This document shows positions 1 through 12,295 of a stretch of 64,000 nt of DNA, piece after piece. The notes below the pieces were generated by a model, which saw only the letters and a list, made by a program, of their open reading frames with translations, searched no databases and had not been told where the DNA came from. Every line of letters starts with the position of its first letter. Positions within the stretch are counted from its first letter, which is position 1. This DNA comes from Solenopsis invicta (lineage: Eukaryota > Arthropoda > Insecta > Hymenoptera > Formicidae): positions 18,965,635-19,029,634 of the forward strand of contig NC_052679.1 of NCBI RefSeq assembly GCF_016802725.1, written 5' to 3'. The translations under genes were made by a program, and so were the position numbers.

Positions 1-892
1 GACGTCCTTTGAAACAATTCTGTAGAAATGGGATAGTGACGAAACTTTACGCACAAAATAATTAAAAATTCATTTCTAACAACGTAAATGTTGAAGAAGA
101 TTGATAAAGGGAGCGAAACCGAATTAACTCTTTTAAATAAGTTTCAGAATTTATATACGATGCGTATTTTCGAGTGAAATAATTAAAAAGTTGGATGAGG
201 TACTCCGTCCTCATTTTCGTGATAAAGTTATGTATATTTTTTAATGTGATCACAACAAAAATATGCGGGACTAAGTTGGCGCTTTATGTAAACTGTTATA
301 TTTGTTTAATTAAGAATTATCAATTGTTTTTATTTCACTCGCTTTTGAACGTGCACGCGTTGGAGCGCACGTGTTGTCGTTCTATTCAGCACACACATTG
401 TCATCGCATTCATTCACGCACACTTGGCGGAGTGCAACAATGGAGCGATTATGTTCCGGGTAAGGTACATGTGTCGCTTCGCACACTAGCCTCGTATGTG
501 CGATATGCTTGGGATAATTTAGAGTAATTATGCCAGAAATCAACACGATAAAACACCGAACAAGACACTTTAAGAGTCATCGGTGACGGCATTGCGCAGC
601 GTAACATTGGCACCTAAATGGCGTTTAATTTTGCTGCGTCTGTTTTCGCGTAAAAGTAAAACAGTGAATATTATGGATGGAGAATTACGCAACATTTAAT
701 CTGAATTAATCGAATACGTCAATCATTGCAAAACGATTATATAGTGCAATATGCAACAAAGACTTTATAAATAGTGCTTTACGATGCTTTTGAATTTTGC
801 AGATATAATGCGCAAGATTTGACGATTTGACGATTCTGATCAGGGTTGATAAAAATTGAGGTTTAAATATATTATGTATTTTAAGACTTGTG
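1..892. other. AT-rich non-coding stretch
   Basis: This is AT-rich sequence with no gene I can support. A short region near 345-500 is richer in GC (repeated cacacgcac-like motifs). A G|GTAAGG donor-like sequence near 459 lies in a 110-codon frame of no recognisable content. Otherwise I see nothing in it. Confidence 0.6.
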
Positions 893-1034
893 CACTGATG
901 GAAAAAATTACTAAATTTTATTAAATATTTGTTTTACTAATTTAATTTAACCATCTTTCTTTTATTCAGTAAATATTTTATTGTAATTGTTCAAACAAAT
1001 ATTTATTAAAATTTAATAATTTTTTCTCTCAGTG
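893..1034. mobile_element. MITE, CACTGAGAGAAAAA-type, copy 1
   Basis: This is a 142-bp palindromic element. The left end reads CACTGATGGAAAAAATTACT. The reverse complement of the right end starts CACTGAGAGAAAAAATTATT. The two arms match at about 38 of 42 positions, down to a shared AAATATTTGTTT. No coding capacity is present and I could not identify a target-site duplication. A related copy lies at 34095-34286. Seen: the inverted repeat. Inferred: a non-autonomous DNA transposon; the superfamily is not determined. Confidence 0.7.
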
Positions 1035-2798
1035 TGATTTTAAAGCATATTGTGTATTTAAAATTTGTTTAGAACATGTTTAAAACATGATTTTTACCAT
1101 ACAAACTTGATCCTAACGCGATTTATATTTATACTTTTGTAAGCCGATTTTCATGGACATATAACGGATACGGGAATTGGTTCCGGATGATATATTGAAT
1201 ACGAATATTGTAATCGTTCCGTTCAGCGAATGTATGCCTGACACATTTTTCGCTGACGATGGACGTGACACGTTTTACATGTTTGCTGATCATGCGAATC
1301 GAGATCAAAGGATCACGGCGGTGCGACGTAACGATGGCGCAAGATTTTTGTTATAAATTCGCGGGCTTCCGCACAAACGTTTTAAGCTCCGAGCTTGTCT
1401 TATGGCGAGTCGGCGCGCGATTTACTCCGCGTGCAATCCCTGGAGGCTTACTCTCTCGATTGCTAGGAAAAAAAGCGAGCTTTACTGACCCATTTACTTG
1501 CGCAGGCCGATTCGTTTGGATTAGCAGTACCTAGTTATACGCCTCACAGAACACGCTTCTTATGCCGGCTTAACGCATTTGCGACTACTTGCGTTCTCGG
1601 TATGTCGTACCATAAAAAATATTTAGCTCGCTCGTGCTGCTGAATATTTTTTTAGCTTCAAAGAAAATGCAATAATTAAAATAAATTAATTTTCACGCTG
1701 ATTTGATTTTAATTAAATTAAAATAGACAAGAAAGTTAAAGAGAAATATTGTACATTATGATCAGAATATTAATTATGGAAATATCTTTCAGAATTTTAT
1801 AAATTATATAATATTAAAATTAAAATCAGAATTGAAGTTTAAACCTCTATTAAAAACCGCTGTATGATATTAATAAAGCTTACGCGTTCGGTGAATAATA
1901 AGAATAGTTTATTATCGTGAATATGTTAATGTATGCATTCTTTGAAAACATGCATATTCATCAATCTCTATTCGGTTGACATAATCAGAGTTCGATCCCC
2001 CGCATTTTGTAAAATTTTCCGCGTATTCGCAGCTATGATATACCAAATCGAGTTTAACATTTAACCCGGCGTTATATGCCACAGCGTAGGTTTTGACATT
2101 AAATATATAGTCACTACGGAGTTTCGCTAATACGTTTCCATGTTTCGTATTTATTCAGCGATATCTAAAATTGGATGCTTGTAGTTTGGTTGCTTTTATG
2201 GACTTCCATTTTATGTGATAAATTGACGGCATTCTTGTGTCCGGCGATTTGTTTTAATCCGCGATACGTCGGACACAAGGGATTGATTATGAAAACGGCT
2301 TTTTAACGTCTCTCGACCTTGCCCGAATTTCATTTGACGGATGATCTCTCGATGAGATCATGCTTTTTCACGAAAACGCAGCACTTCCGGCTCCCATAAA
2401 TGTATATCGATACACTGAATTTATTTCGCTGGTTTTCCGATGATGTATATTCGAGATTTATGATGAAGATTCGCGGTACAACATAATATTGAGCGAATTG
2501 CATTTCCTTGGCTCAATCTTTCGTTATAAATAGTGGCAAGAAAAAGAATTAATCGCATGTTTCTAATCACGATGTTTACTCCTATTTCCTATCTCGTTAA
2601 TTTTTTTTATTGCTCAAATTTATTTTTTATATTAAAGCAAATGATTTTCTCGCGGATAATATCGATAGTAACGTTTAAAATGTTAGAACAGCGTAAACAG
2701 AAGTCGGACAGACTTAATAACTATTATACATTGGCATTATTGCGCCGTGCCTGATTACGTCGGTTATTCCTGCAGATATTCAAATACCGTGCGCATCA
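1035..2798. other. AT-rich non-coding stretch with one short hairpin
   Basis: No supported gene. It contains a perfect 10-bp inverted repeat (2234-2243 with 2270-2279, CTTGTGTCCG) around a 26-nt spacer. A 91-codon frame at 1259-1534 has no recognisable motif and is within the chance range. Confidence 0.55.
2234..2279. repeat. short inverted repeat / hairpin
   Basis: CTTGTGTCCG at 2234-2243 is exactly complementary to CGGACACAAG at 2270-2279, with a 26-nt loop. It could be a structured RNA element or a chance match. No function is implied. Confidence 0.5.
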
Positions 2799-3121
2799 TG
2801 GATGTACGAATAACTAGCCGGGGGAGCTCCGCAAACTTTCTCGACGATGATATTCACGAAACAGACAATCGTAGTCGGACAATTCGTTTGCCGTCTCAAT
2901 GCAGCCCGCGCTCGTGTCCCACGTGGATCGCACAATCGAGCGAATGGCTTAGAATTTTGTGGAATTTCCTATATATACCGGTACTGTACCATGGGGAATG
3001 CGCTGCACGAGAGTTTCGAAACGCGATGTGGCCTATATCTTCTTTGCTCCGCGACCCGAGATGCATTTATGCCCATAGCTTTTTAACCGGTGGATCAGCG
3101 CGCAAATGCAGCCTTGATTAA
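2799..3121 (+). CDS. weak hypothetical ORF, 107 codons from ATG
   Basis: This open frame starts at ATG 2799 and ends with TAA at 3119-3121. It reads as a mixed-composition soluble peptide with an acidic patch (LDDDIHETDN) followed by a Cys/Trp-containing stretch. I recognise no domain and it has no signal peptide. The surrounding DNA is near 50% GC, where frames of about 100 codons occur by chance. No splice context or polyadenylation signal argues for it. It is listed only because the composition is less biased than in most frames here. Confidence 0.1.
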
Positions 3122-4379
3122 TTCCCCGCGAATCGCCAGCTCCGAAATGGCATTCCATTGGCGAATCGCATTGCGCGTTATTCCTCTGTGAAACGCGTAT
3201 CGTACATGCGCTCCTATTCTGCATTTGTTAATCGAGTTTCTTTCCATTTTGTCTCCTGTTTAACAGTCATTGTGATGTGCGCGAATCGCGCTTCAATTAT
3301 CGCAGATTAAACAACGAAACGATTGCCAATTTACATTTATCGAAAAAGTTTCGCGCAATAATATTTATGCGCTACATAGCTCTCAGCTTTAAATCTTTTT
3401 AAATAATGCTATAATTTTTCTCATAAATAATAATAACAATGCGTTAAATACTAATATGACAACGTTATTGCTATATTAATGCATTATTTACAAAAATTTA
3501 CAACAGCGATAAAGTATAAACATAATATAAATATTATCGTGCTCGAAACTTCTGTCGTGTGTAACCGTGTTTATGCGATAAAAATTTTCCTATTTCGCTC
3601 TCTTGTAAATATTTAATGCAAATGCATAATTATCACGCGTTAGAGACCGCACTGCAATTTAAGATAAAAACTATGAATATGGAATAAATAAAACTGATAT
3701 TATACGAGGTATTTATAAAAATTGTCTCTACCTTTATATTTCAGAAATAGTTGTATTAAAATTATGAATAATAACCGTGAAATACGTGTTCGATCATTTA
3801 GAAAGGTTTTTCTTTTAAGAGAGTAGCCCTTCGAAATGATTGAATATATTTCACGGTTTCTCATAATTTTGCACCAAAATACAGGAACAAACTTTATAGA
3901 CATCTTATAGTTAGTTAAAGACAGATGGAGAGAGCAAGAAAGCGATAGCATTGCATTTTAATATAATTGCGAGTTTTGATTGAATATAGCAAATTGAATC
4001 ATGGGTTATCTAAATGTCAGTTTGCATGTGTATCAGTCAACTTTCTTTCTTAAAATCAATAGTTTATTATACGTGAATAGTTTATTATACGCATTATGTA
4101 GTTTTAACTTTATTAAATTATGTACACCCCCGCATACATTATGAGTAATTAATAATGTTTGTATCAAACATTAATTAGTTGTGCACAACATTATGTAAAT
4201 TATAATTATATTGATATATTTCGCTTTCAATTTGCAAGAATCTCAATTTATCTCTTTATAGATGATATCCAGAAAATTCAGCTGTGTCAGATATTATTTG
4301 ATATTTGAACATTTTTTATGAAAAAATTTGTAAAAAAAAAATAACAAAGTTTTGAGATTATAGATTTAAATGTGTTACA

Positions 4380-4384
<5 letters not shown>
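3122..4384. other. AT-rich non-coding stretch
   Basis: No supported gene. It holds an 18-bp-period duplication of AATAGTTTATTATACG (4058-4073 and 4076-4091) and small palindromes near 4150-4190, including GTTGTGCACAAC. Confidence 0.55.

Positions 4385-4432
<48 letters not shown>
4385..4432. repeat. (AG)n microsatellite
   Basis: This is an essentially pure AG dinucleotide tract of about 48 bp. Such tracts recur through the window and are potential GAGA-factor-type binding sites in insects (family knowledge), but no function is shown here. Confidence 0.95.
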
Positions 4433-4434
<2 letters not shown>

Positions 4435-4810
4435 CCGTTTGAATGTCAAAGCGTATTATGTTATTTCCCTTTTTAATCAAGAAATATGATCATGTTTCGC
4501 GCCAGATCACGCAACGCATAGGGCATACCGTCATTTATATTTTTGTAATTTAATAATACTTACACATATAATAATTTTTAAAATAATTATATGAGGCAAA
4601 GTAAGTTGTTTAAGCAAAGTAATTGCTTGATAAATTAACGTATTATTAAAATTACAAAAATATGAAGAATATTAAAAATGATTCATTAGTTTAATCTAAT
4701 AAATTTATTACCATCATACACGCTCTTAAAAATTTAACGTTTATTAAAGACAATGAATAGAGCAGTAAAAATAGTATTTCACAAAAATCGGTTAATAATT
4801 GTGTCCTGTG

Positions 4811-4847
4811 TTTGTGTGTGTGTGTGTGTCTGTGTGTGCGTGTGTGA
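4811..4847. repeat. (GT)n microsatellite, interrupted
   Basis: GT repeat of about 37 bp with C interruptions. Confidence 0.95.
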
Positions 4848-5143
4848 GATCTCGCTGGTAACATTATTAGTACAAAGTAGATTTTTACTGGATATTCATT
4901 TACCATTGGTGATAATAGGACAAAGCCAACTCAGATCGGAAATAACCTTCTTTTTCAACTAAATTATCTGTGTGAGCACCGTGAGCACCTTCGGGAAATA
5001 CTTCGCGAAAGTATTGGTCTCATCGGTCTCACTGCCAGCGCACGTAATTCCTACACTTAAACTTAATCGCTCGAACGTTAGTCCAGCCATGCGACCTTCC
5101 AAAATTAATCGTATCGAGAAACGGACAACCTTTAATTAATTTT

Positions 5144-5169
<26 letters not shown>
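5144..5169. repeat. (AC)n microsatellite
   Basis: AC repeat of about 26 bp, interrupted once near its right end. Confidence 0.95.
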
Positions 5170-5175
<6 letters not shown>

Positions 5176-6075
5176 TTTATTGAAATTGATTATTTTGAAA
5201 TACATATATAAAGTACTGTTTTTGTTTTGATGTTGAACTGATTAAGAGAGCAACAATTTTTTATTTTATTGTAGCTTGAGGAAAGTTTGAGTACTTATTT
5301 TAATTACTTCTTCGTGGACAAGGAAACGGTTTCATTTTATAATGTAGAAATATTGAGACATGCTAAAGCAATGTTTATTTTTAAGAAATGAGAGTTATGA
5401 GAGAGTCATGAGAGTAATTTTCTTGTGAAACAATTACAATTACAATTTCAAATTTATACGAAGCATTTCCAACGTTAAAAATGGGATTGCGATGCTTTCG
5501 CGAATCTTTCAATTGAGAAATAAAGTGTACCCTGGTCTATACAGCAGTCAAACCTCACTTTCATCGATTAAACTTCAAGATATTCGCGTCACACCTGAAG
5601 TCTCTCATTCGAATTCCACGTTGATATACTATGGGTCTTCCTGCTATTTCTCGGCTTTGGCCATCGAGAAGAACACGCGGCGCATTACGCGTCGATGAAA
5701 ATCCTTGAATGTGTTCGGAGACGTGTTGTTCCCAATGTCACAACGCTATACCATAATATTAATTAAAAGTGAATGTTTGAGTAAGTCGCTTTCAGCGGAG
5801 CGTGTCTTCCTTGTTTTAATCAACCAGCAGCTTTGCAATTCCAAAACAAAGTGACATATCTCCTTTGATTATCATAATTAACTAGCCAAAATTATCTCCC
5901 ATCCTAGATGTAATAACGTAGGAATTTGTCTACGGTAGTAGATTAGACTAGTAATAAATTATAGTATTGCGTGACTAAAATAGACGTTAATTTGCGATAT
6001 TATGGTGATTGGCATTCCACTTTTTGTGCGAACTGTCATTAAGCGTTAAGATTTCTTGCGTTTCCAAGATGAATT
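5170..6075. other. AT-rich non-coding stretch
   Basis: No supported gene. A 68-codon frame at 5492-5698 contains no recognisable motif. I see nothing else in it. Confidence 0.55.
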
Positions 6076-6249
6076 ACACAATAAAAAATAAAATGTCTTA
6101 GAAAGTTAAAATAACTCAAAAGTTAAGTTAAAATAACTTATTTTAAGTTATTTTAACTTAACTTTTGAGTTATTTTAATTTAAAATTTAGAGTGGATCTT
6201 TTGGGACATGCAAAAATGTGTTAAAATTATATTTTATTTTTCACTGTGT
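6076..6249. mobile_element. MITE with a perfect internal 35-bp palindrome
   Basis: This is a 174-bp element. Its outer ends are imperfect inverted repeats: ACACAATAAAAAATAAAAT on the left, and ACACAGTGAAAAATAAAAT as the complement of the right end. Its core is a perfect 35-bp inverted repeat (6106-6140 with 6144-6178) around a 3-nt loop. It has no coding capacity. A non-autonomous transposon derivative is the natural reading. Confidence 0.6.
6106..6178. repeat. perfect 35-bp inverted repeat, 3-nt loop
   Basis: The left arm starts TTAAAATAACTCAAAAGTTA and the right arm is its exact complement. The loop is TTT at 6141-6143. Both arms are AT-rich. A transcript would fold into a fully paired 35-bp hairpin. 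Confidence 0.95.
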
Positions 6250-6418
6250 ATGTTCCCTCGTGTTTCTCACCTTTTTCTATTACGTATTTTCCCGCTCAAT
6301 TTACTTTCTTAGAACTTCTTTTTCTTTCGGAAAAATGTCTTTTGAGATCAAATTTTTGGATTAAATAAATAATTATTACATGTTTTGTTAGAACAATTAC
6401 AACGAATATTTCTGTATA

Positions 6419-6440
6419 GGGAGGGGGAGGGGGGAAGAGG
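6419..6440 (+). other. G-run cluster (possible G-quadruplex)
   Basis: Runs of 3, 5 and 6 G, each separated by a single A, followed by AAGAGG. The six-G run could supply two tracts. The cluster is isolated in AT-rich DNA. Confidence 0.4.
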
Positions 6441-7440
6441 ACGATATTGACTGATAATAAAATTTTTAAATCGCACACTGCACCAGTTGGAATATTAACC
6501 AGTACTGCGTTAATCGGCTTATAAAGTACGTTATCTTATCATTCTTAGCGATTTAACCTACTGCTTGCATCGCAGTTGCACTAGCACGATAAAATCAATA
6601 TTTGCAACACGGATTAAGTCTGGGAAATGTTTATCGTGTGAACCTAAAAGGAATTTCTGTAGAAGTATTTCATTTCCATTCATTCTTTTACTCGTTGACA
6701 CTACGTTAAAAATGAAAAATCGATAATGAAGTAATAAATCAAATAATAATGACAGGAAGAAGTTATATTTAAAAAAAAAGGTTTTCTAGAATGAATAAAA
6801 AAAAATATAGAATAAAAATACGACAAAAACTTAGCTGCTTTGAGTTAAAAGTATAAAAGATTAAAAGTTAACTTCAGAAAGTTGTAATTGTTTAAACTGA
6901 ATTAAAGTGACGACAAAGAAATAGAAAAAATGGGTGATGATTTGTAATCGTTCGTAATAGACTTCGAGTATAAAGGATATTTCTAGGAGATAATACAATA
7001 TATAATTATACAATAGGTGATCATTAGTCATTCTGATATGTGCCACACACCTGGCGAGTGCGACGCGAAATAATTAATGAGAAAGAAAGCACCAGATGCA
7101 CATTATGCTCTATGGAATTGATATTTGCTAAAAATTTTTTCCTTGGTACAATTTTACGGTACGTTACGAATTAATTTAAAATTTATTCGTATATTTTTGA
7201 AAATCTCAAAGATTATTATGAATCATATTTCTCAGATAACAACTGTGCATACGATCTTTTTCACTGCGATGCAAACTTACCAATAAAGAGACAAGATAAT
7301 CTGGTATAATGGTAAATCGATAGGGCCGACGGGCTTTTTTTTCCTCAGAGCGATATTTCCTCAAAGATCCTTTTCGCGTTACATAGTTACATCGATCCTG
7401 GCACGAATGAATCGGCGCTCGTATCATTGATCCATTTATC
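6441..7440. other. AT-rich non-coding stretch
   Basis: No supported gene. A 142-codon minus-strand frame (7206-7634) overlaps the next GC island and has no recognisable motif. Confidence 0.5.
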
Positions 7441-8651
7441 AAGGATTGCGTGAACGGATGCGAGGTGAAACGTATCCGCGTACTTCCAGTTGCCCGACGC
7501 GTACAAAACGTGTTAGCTGTATTAAATTCGTCCGGGAATCCGAGCGAGGAAAAGGTCAGCCGGACGCCGCTTAGGCGGCCACAAATATTTTGCCACGCGC
7601 TCGTGTCGAGGGGAAAAAAAAGTTCGAGCAACAAAATTCACGCTCAGAAACGTCCATCGAAAGCCGTCCCGTGCGCACGTTCGAGCACGCGTGCTGTTGA
7701 AACGATCGTACGTACGATAACGAGCAAGAATGAGGCGAGAAATGCTACCGGGTAATTTGCTGTCATCGTAAAACAGTCGCGATAAGCATTAGAGTATCTA
7801 CGATATGCAGATTACCGAGTGCCATAGTCGTTTCAATATTCCTTATCCGAATGCTCGCCGTCACGGAGCGGAGAATACCAGAGTTTCTCTTTAAAAGCTA
7901 CACACGATGATCGCATACCGATGGTATATCAACGTTTCTCTGTGATTTTGGAAATATTCCGTGCATACAACTGGAAATATCTTCCGTCGTTCGTGACACT
8001 TTTCCGATAAATCTCAGATCACCCCTGTTACACGTATCGGCAGCAAAATTGAACCGCTCAATCATTTATTTATGAACGCTCATCGCACAAAATCAGTAAA
8101 TTGAGTCTAATTTTAATTTCATTGGACAGTGTGTTTTATATATCGATGCTGGTTTTAATTGGTTAAACGTGTTCTCGCGGGATGTAGCATTACTATTTCG
8201 CCGTGTATGTGTTTCCTAACAGGAATTTTCTGTCGCTTTAATGGACGGCTGACGTTTTTACATTTTCACTGGAAATTCAGGAAAGTTCAAGAAAGCTTGA
8301 ATAGCGAGGCTGCGGTATACTTCGGGCGGTCGGAAAACTCCGCGGCGGAAATACTCTTGCATTTGATTTTACTTTCGTCAAAGCCCGAGAAAAGCCACGC
8401 ACAAACCTCGGAGATCCGATAGAGAACTCTTTGGAAATCGGAAAATCCCACTGAACGTCGGCGAGCGAGACCCGCGGCAGTCATCCTAAGGAGCTTCCTG
8501 CTCTTTCTTCTGAACCGGAAGGAAGCCCACGCTTTAAGGGTTGGATCAATCGATCAAGGGGAAAACTCTTCACTCGCTTTGTCGCGCGCTTCGCACGTCC
8601 CTACAAAGACCCACTTCACATTTGACGATTTATTCACGGACATATCCGTTC

Positions 8652-8679
8652 GCCGTCGTCGTCGTCGTCGTCGTCGTCG
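8652..8679. repeat. (CGT)n trinucleotide repeat
   Basis: About nine CGT units. They give poly-Arg or poly-Val in plus-strand frames, so the frames crossing it are repeat artefacts. Confidence 0.95.
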
Positions 8680-9303
8680 AAACCGGCGGACGCGAGAACG
8701 AATGCGACAAACGTCACTACTTACTGTGCTAATCGTAGATCGATCTAATGCACGTCGTCAAAAGGAATTCGAACTCGCGTCCTCGCTGCTCTTTCCTCTT
8801 CCGGCTCGCTCAGTGTCACCCGCGAGCGCCTGCAGATCAAACGATTTCTCGGCTGCGGCTCCGCACGCTCGATTGCCTCCAGCGTTTACGCGCGACCTTT
8901 CGACGACGGTCGCGTATTCACGACGACAGTGCGATTCATCATCTTTTAAAAATCCTCGTTCTTCACTGGTCCCATTCAACGTCACGACATCAAGAGACGT
9001 GCAACGAATTCGCGACAGTTTTTCGCGTGGAAGAAGATCGATTCGTTTGATAACGCAACGATGATCGGATGACACGGACGTTGGCTCGCGTATCTTCGCA
9101 CACACGTTTCGAACTAATGCACTCAAGCGATAACTAGATAGATAATGAAGCTAGTCGAAGAATTCTAAGTTAGACGGCTGGATAATTAATTTTAGGCTGG
9201 ATGATCCCTGATTGACGCACGTCATGTGGTCCCGCGCGAGCACGATAAGTAGGAACGTCAAAAACTGTTCGCGAAAATCGAGGCCCGAACATCAGCAGCA
9301 CCG

Positions 9304-9310
9304 TATAAAT
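9304..9310 (+). promoter_or_regulatory. TATA-box candidate in GC island A
   Basis: TATAAAT lies in GC-rich DNA just after a CAG-rich stretch. A TTCGAGTC sequence about 30 bp downstream could hold the start site, but it is a poor match to the arthropod initiator TCAGT. Downstream sequence is CpG-rich and GTCGG-repeat-rich, as in insect 5' leaders. The motif is seen; promoter activity is inferred. Confidence 0.2.
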
Positions 9311-9800
9311 GTCAGCTGCTGCTGCCGGCTGATTCGAGTCGGGAGTCGGGAACGCGCGCACGTGTCGACGGTCGATCGTCGGACTGTCGCCGGAGCGAGT
9401 GACGGCGAACAGCTGATCGGTGGTGGGCCGAGAGCGAATCGACCGACCTGCCCGACTCCTGCGAACCGACTAAACGCGCTCTCTCGTCGCCGGTTCTCTC
9501 TCGCTTTCCTCGCGCGGCCCCGCAGCCTCCGGCTCGGTCGCGATGTGTTCTCGCCGATCGCGGAGTGTCCTGGTCGAAATCACGATGTCATCACACCACC
9601 GCGTAGTCTGTCATCCCCAGTGTCTTAGCGCGCACGTGCTGAACCATGAAAAGGCAGACGGCCGAACTGACCACTCACGACACGGCTCTCCCTTGCACCG
9701 GCTACGCTTCCGCTGCAGCCCGACTGACTGAACTGGGCTGGCTTGACTAATGCCTGCATAGCTCGAGCAGCTCGAGCCGGAGTCTTCGTGCTCTCTTTCT

Positions 9801-10685
9801 CTTTCTGTCTCTCTTTATATCTTTCCGTATCTCTCTTTGCCTCTCGCTCTCTACGTCTAGCCTCGCGGGATAGCTGATATTCGAATTGCGCTGAGACAAG
9901 AGGAAGAGTGAGAGAGGAGATGCAGGATGCAGGGCGCAGGGCCACGATGTAGGAAAGAGAAGGAGTAAGAGAGACGGAAGATGGAAAGAGAAGAGGTGGA
10001 GGGTGACTCCTCGACTTCCTCGTAGCATGCATTTTCCGCACCGAACGCGACTTGATTTCTTGATTATTGTGCAGGTACATTATTAAAATAACTCTCTAAA
10101 CTAGTTCTTTAGCGGCTGGTATTCCCCATGCTAATCCGGAATATAATTTGTAATTCAGACTTCTTCAATGTTATGAGTATTTTTCTCAATACTTATCACG
10201 ATATGACAGAATAGAATTTATTTTCTAATTTTATAACTTACAAACCTTTAGTCAAATATTATTGACTATCCAAGGTCCAATAGACCTAATGCAGGCTGCG
10301 CTTTAAAGATTTATATAAAATAAATAGAAGATTATTTAAATAAATGAAAACGATATGAGTAAGAAATATAACGAAATAAATCATAAAAATACATATATCT
10401 CTGGATTTGAATCAGTGAAATTTTATGATTTGTTGCAGTGCTATACTTATTAAGTACTTAACTACAATCGTCAATGATAATTCACTGTCTTCTGAATAAA
10501 AGAAGATACTCTCATTGATCAAAATTACTGAAATACAGTGCATATATCTAATACTAATTAATACAGTTATAGTGTTGAAATTAGTGGCATCTGGTGAAAA
10601 TTAGTGGAAATTACATTGAAAAATAGAATTTAGTAATCATAATATAGCTATGATGAAATAATTTCCATTAAATGCTTGATTATTA
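9801..10685. other. CT-rich to AT-rich transition
   Basis: 9775-9850 is CT-rich (CTCTTTCTCTTTCTGTCTCT-like) and produces charged minus-strand frames. From about 10080 the sequence turns very AT-rich. No supported gene. Confidence 0.5.
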
Positions 10686-10776
10686 TAATCAAATATTTAG
10701 TAATATTTAGTAATTATGTTAATAGTAACCAATTGATTATTAAACAGTTACTAAATATTACTAATTTATTTGATTA
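10686..10776. mobile_element. palindromic AT-rich repeat (MITE core)
   Basis: The arms at 10686-10713 and 10748-10776 are near-perfect inverted repeats (TAATCAAATATTTAGTAATA on the left, with one small offset on the right). Outer CAGTG near 10536 and CACTG near 10877 may be the ends of a larger element of about 345 bp. Non-coding. Confidence 0.5.
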
Positions 10777-10881
10777 TATTAACTGAATATTCAACTGAAA
10801 TTTTCATCAAAGTTTAATAACTATCACCTAGATTCGATTATTATTACTAGACTTTTTTTTAGTTTATTGTATTATTCACTG

Positions 10882-11443
10882 TGTTTGAATAATATACCGA
10901 TTTTGATTTAGAAAGAAAGGAAATTTGCGTGAATGTTGAAAATATAGCACAGATCGAGAGAAAATTATGCATACATATATGTATACACATATCTACATAT
11001 TGCGGTACAGTTACTCTCGATTATTGTGCACATGTATATATATATATTTGTACATTCCTCTATCCATAAAAATTTCTAAAGTAAACTCGCGTTTTATTTT
11101 TCGTAGTTAGACTGCAGCATTGTATGTCGGCACTTTGCGAAAACGATGTTCTGTGGTGACGAGATTCGGCGTCGAATGATTTCATCGGCGCCGTGCCTTG
11201 TTAAACATGAAAACGTGGATTTTCAAGGATAACACGTGAAATTGGAGCTGCGCGAAGGATTTTCCAAGAAGGATTATCACGAGCAATTCATGCGTACTAT
11301 TGACCCGAATAATCTGTTATTTCGTCGCCGTCAAATTTATAAAATTGCACGCGCACTCGATATTTCAAGGGTTTCCTCACAAATCATATGCAATTTCAAT
11401 TTGTTTATTTCCAGGGCATTATGCTGTTACGTTTCTGTTTGCA

Positions 11444-11446
<3 letters not shown>
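10882..11446. other. non-coding stretch
   Basis: It contains small TATATG/CATATA palindromes and a GC-richer patch near 11130-11190. No supported gene. Confidence 0.5.

Positions 11447-11495
<49 letters not shown>
11447..11495. repeat. (AT)n microsatellite
   Basis: Pure AT dinucleotide tract of about 49 bp. Confidence 0.95.
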
Positions 11496-11499
<4 letters not shown>

Positions 11500-12253
11500 C
11501 GCTTGAATTTTAACAGTTTTTAAAGCTGCGTAAATAGCGTCATCTCAACCCATTTAATTATACACGTGCATGTAGCGCATATAAAATTTCAACTTTAAAT
11601 AATTTGTGTGTAAATTGATTATTAAATTTGCTATAAAGTTATTAAGCGTTTTACACACGTGCGTGTTTAATCGCGAAAAATATCGAGGTCGAGTAAATTT
11701 CGGATATCAAGCTCTACTAATGCGATGGGGTATAAATTTGATTATTCGTCGATACTCTACATAGGGGAGTCCTTCTCGCTCTATGAGGTTCGTAAACAAT
11801 ATCGAAATATAATTAACCGTACCGCAATATCCGCGCAGTCCGGTTTATTTCAACACGTTATAAATCGACCTCGCACCTGCGCTGGAAAAGAATTTATTCA
11901 ACAGTTCATTGCTACACCGCCCGTGCTTTTGTTAACTCGCTCGCTACCGAAAGAAGTGAATGTCCTTCATCCATCTCGCCGTGGCATGACGGAAAAACGG
12001 CAAGAAAAATAAGGAAGTAGGATTTCACGTGCAGATACATTCCTCGCGCGTGGATAAACATGTCAGTGGTTTTCGATAACAAATATGTTCCTCGAAAATA
12101 TTTGAAAATTTTACGCAATTGTATTTTTCGCAGACAGAGCAAATTGTGATTGTACGGCATGGATAAAACGAGACCGAGACATCTTGGAATGTTAAAAATT
12201 CTCATTTGCATACTATCACGCTCCTTGCGCAGATGATACGGTCATCGGAGAGA
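11496..12253. other. non-coding stretch
   Basis: Moderate GC. Frames of 95-99 codons on both strands (11725-12012, 11912-12211) are mutual shadows with no recognisable product. Confidence 0.5.
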
Positions 12254-12254
12254 C

Positions 12255-12286
<32 letters not shown>

Positions 12287-12295
12287 TATGTGTGC
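12254..12295. repeat. (TG)n microsatellite, interrupted
   Basis: TG repeat of about 42 bp with TATG interruptions. Confidence 0.9.

Larger units (their letters stand above)
7441..9800. other. GC-rich island A
   Basis: This is a CpG-dense island with many overlapping chance-length frames on both strands (up to 161 codons at 8579-9064, which reads through a CGT repeat). None has a recognisable domain. A TATAAAT motif lies at 9304. The abrupt rise in GC and the strong CG content are typical of insect promoter or 5'-UTR DNA, but no transcript structure can be proved here. Confidence 0.45.

Noticed and set aside
1980..2010. GTTCGATCC sequence resembling a tRNA B box
   Set aside because: No A box at the right distance and no cloverleaf; similar isolated matches near 25924 and 40670 fail for the same reason.
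6296..6478. Minus-strand frame with PPPPP
   Set aside because: The Pro run is the G-run cluster read on the other strand; the rest is AT-rich without content.
8579..9064. 161-codon plus-strand frame with poly-Arg
   Set aside because: The Arg run is a CGT microsatellite, and two other frames plus the opposite strand are also open over the same DNA.
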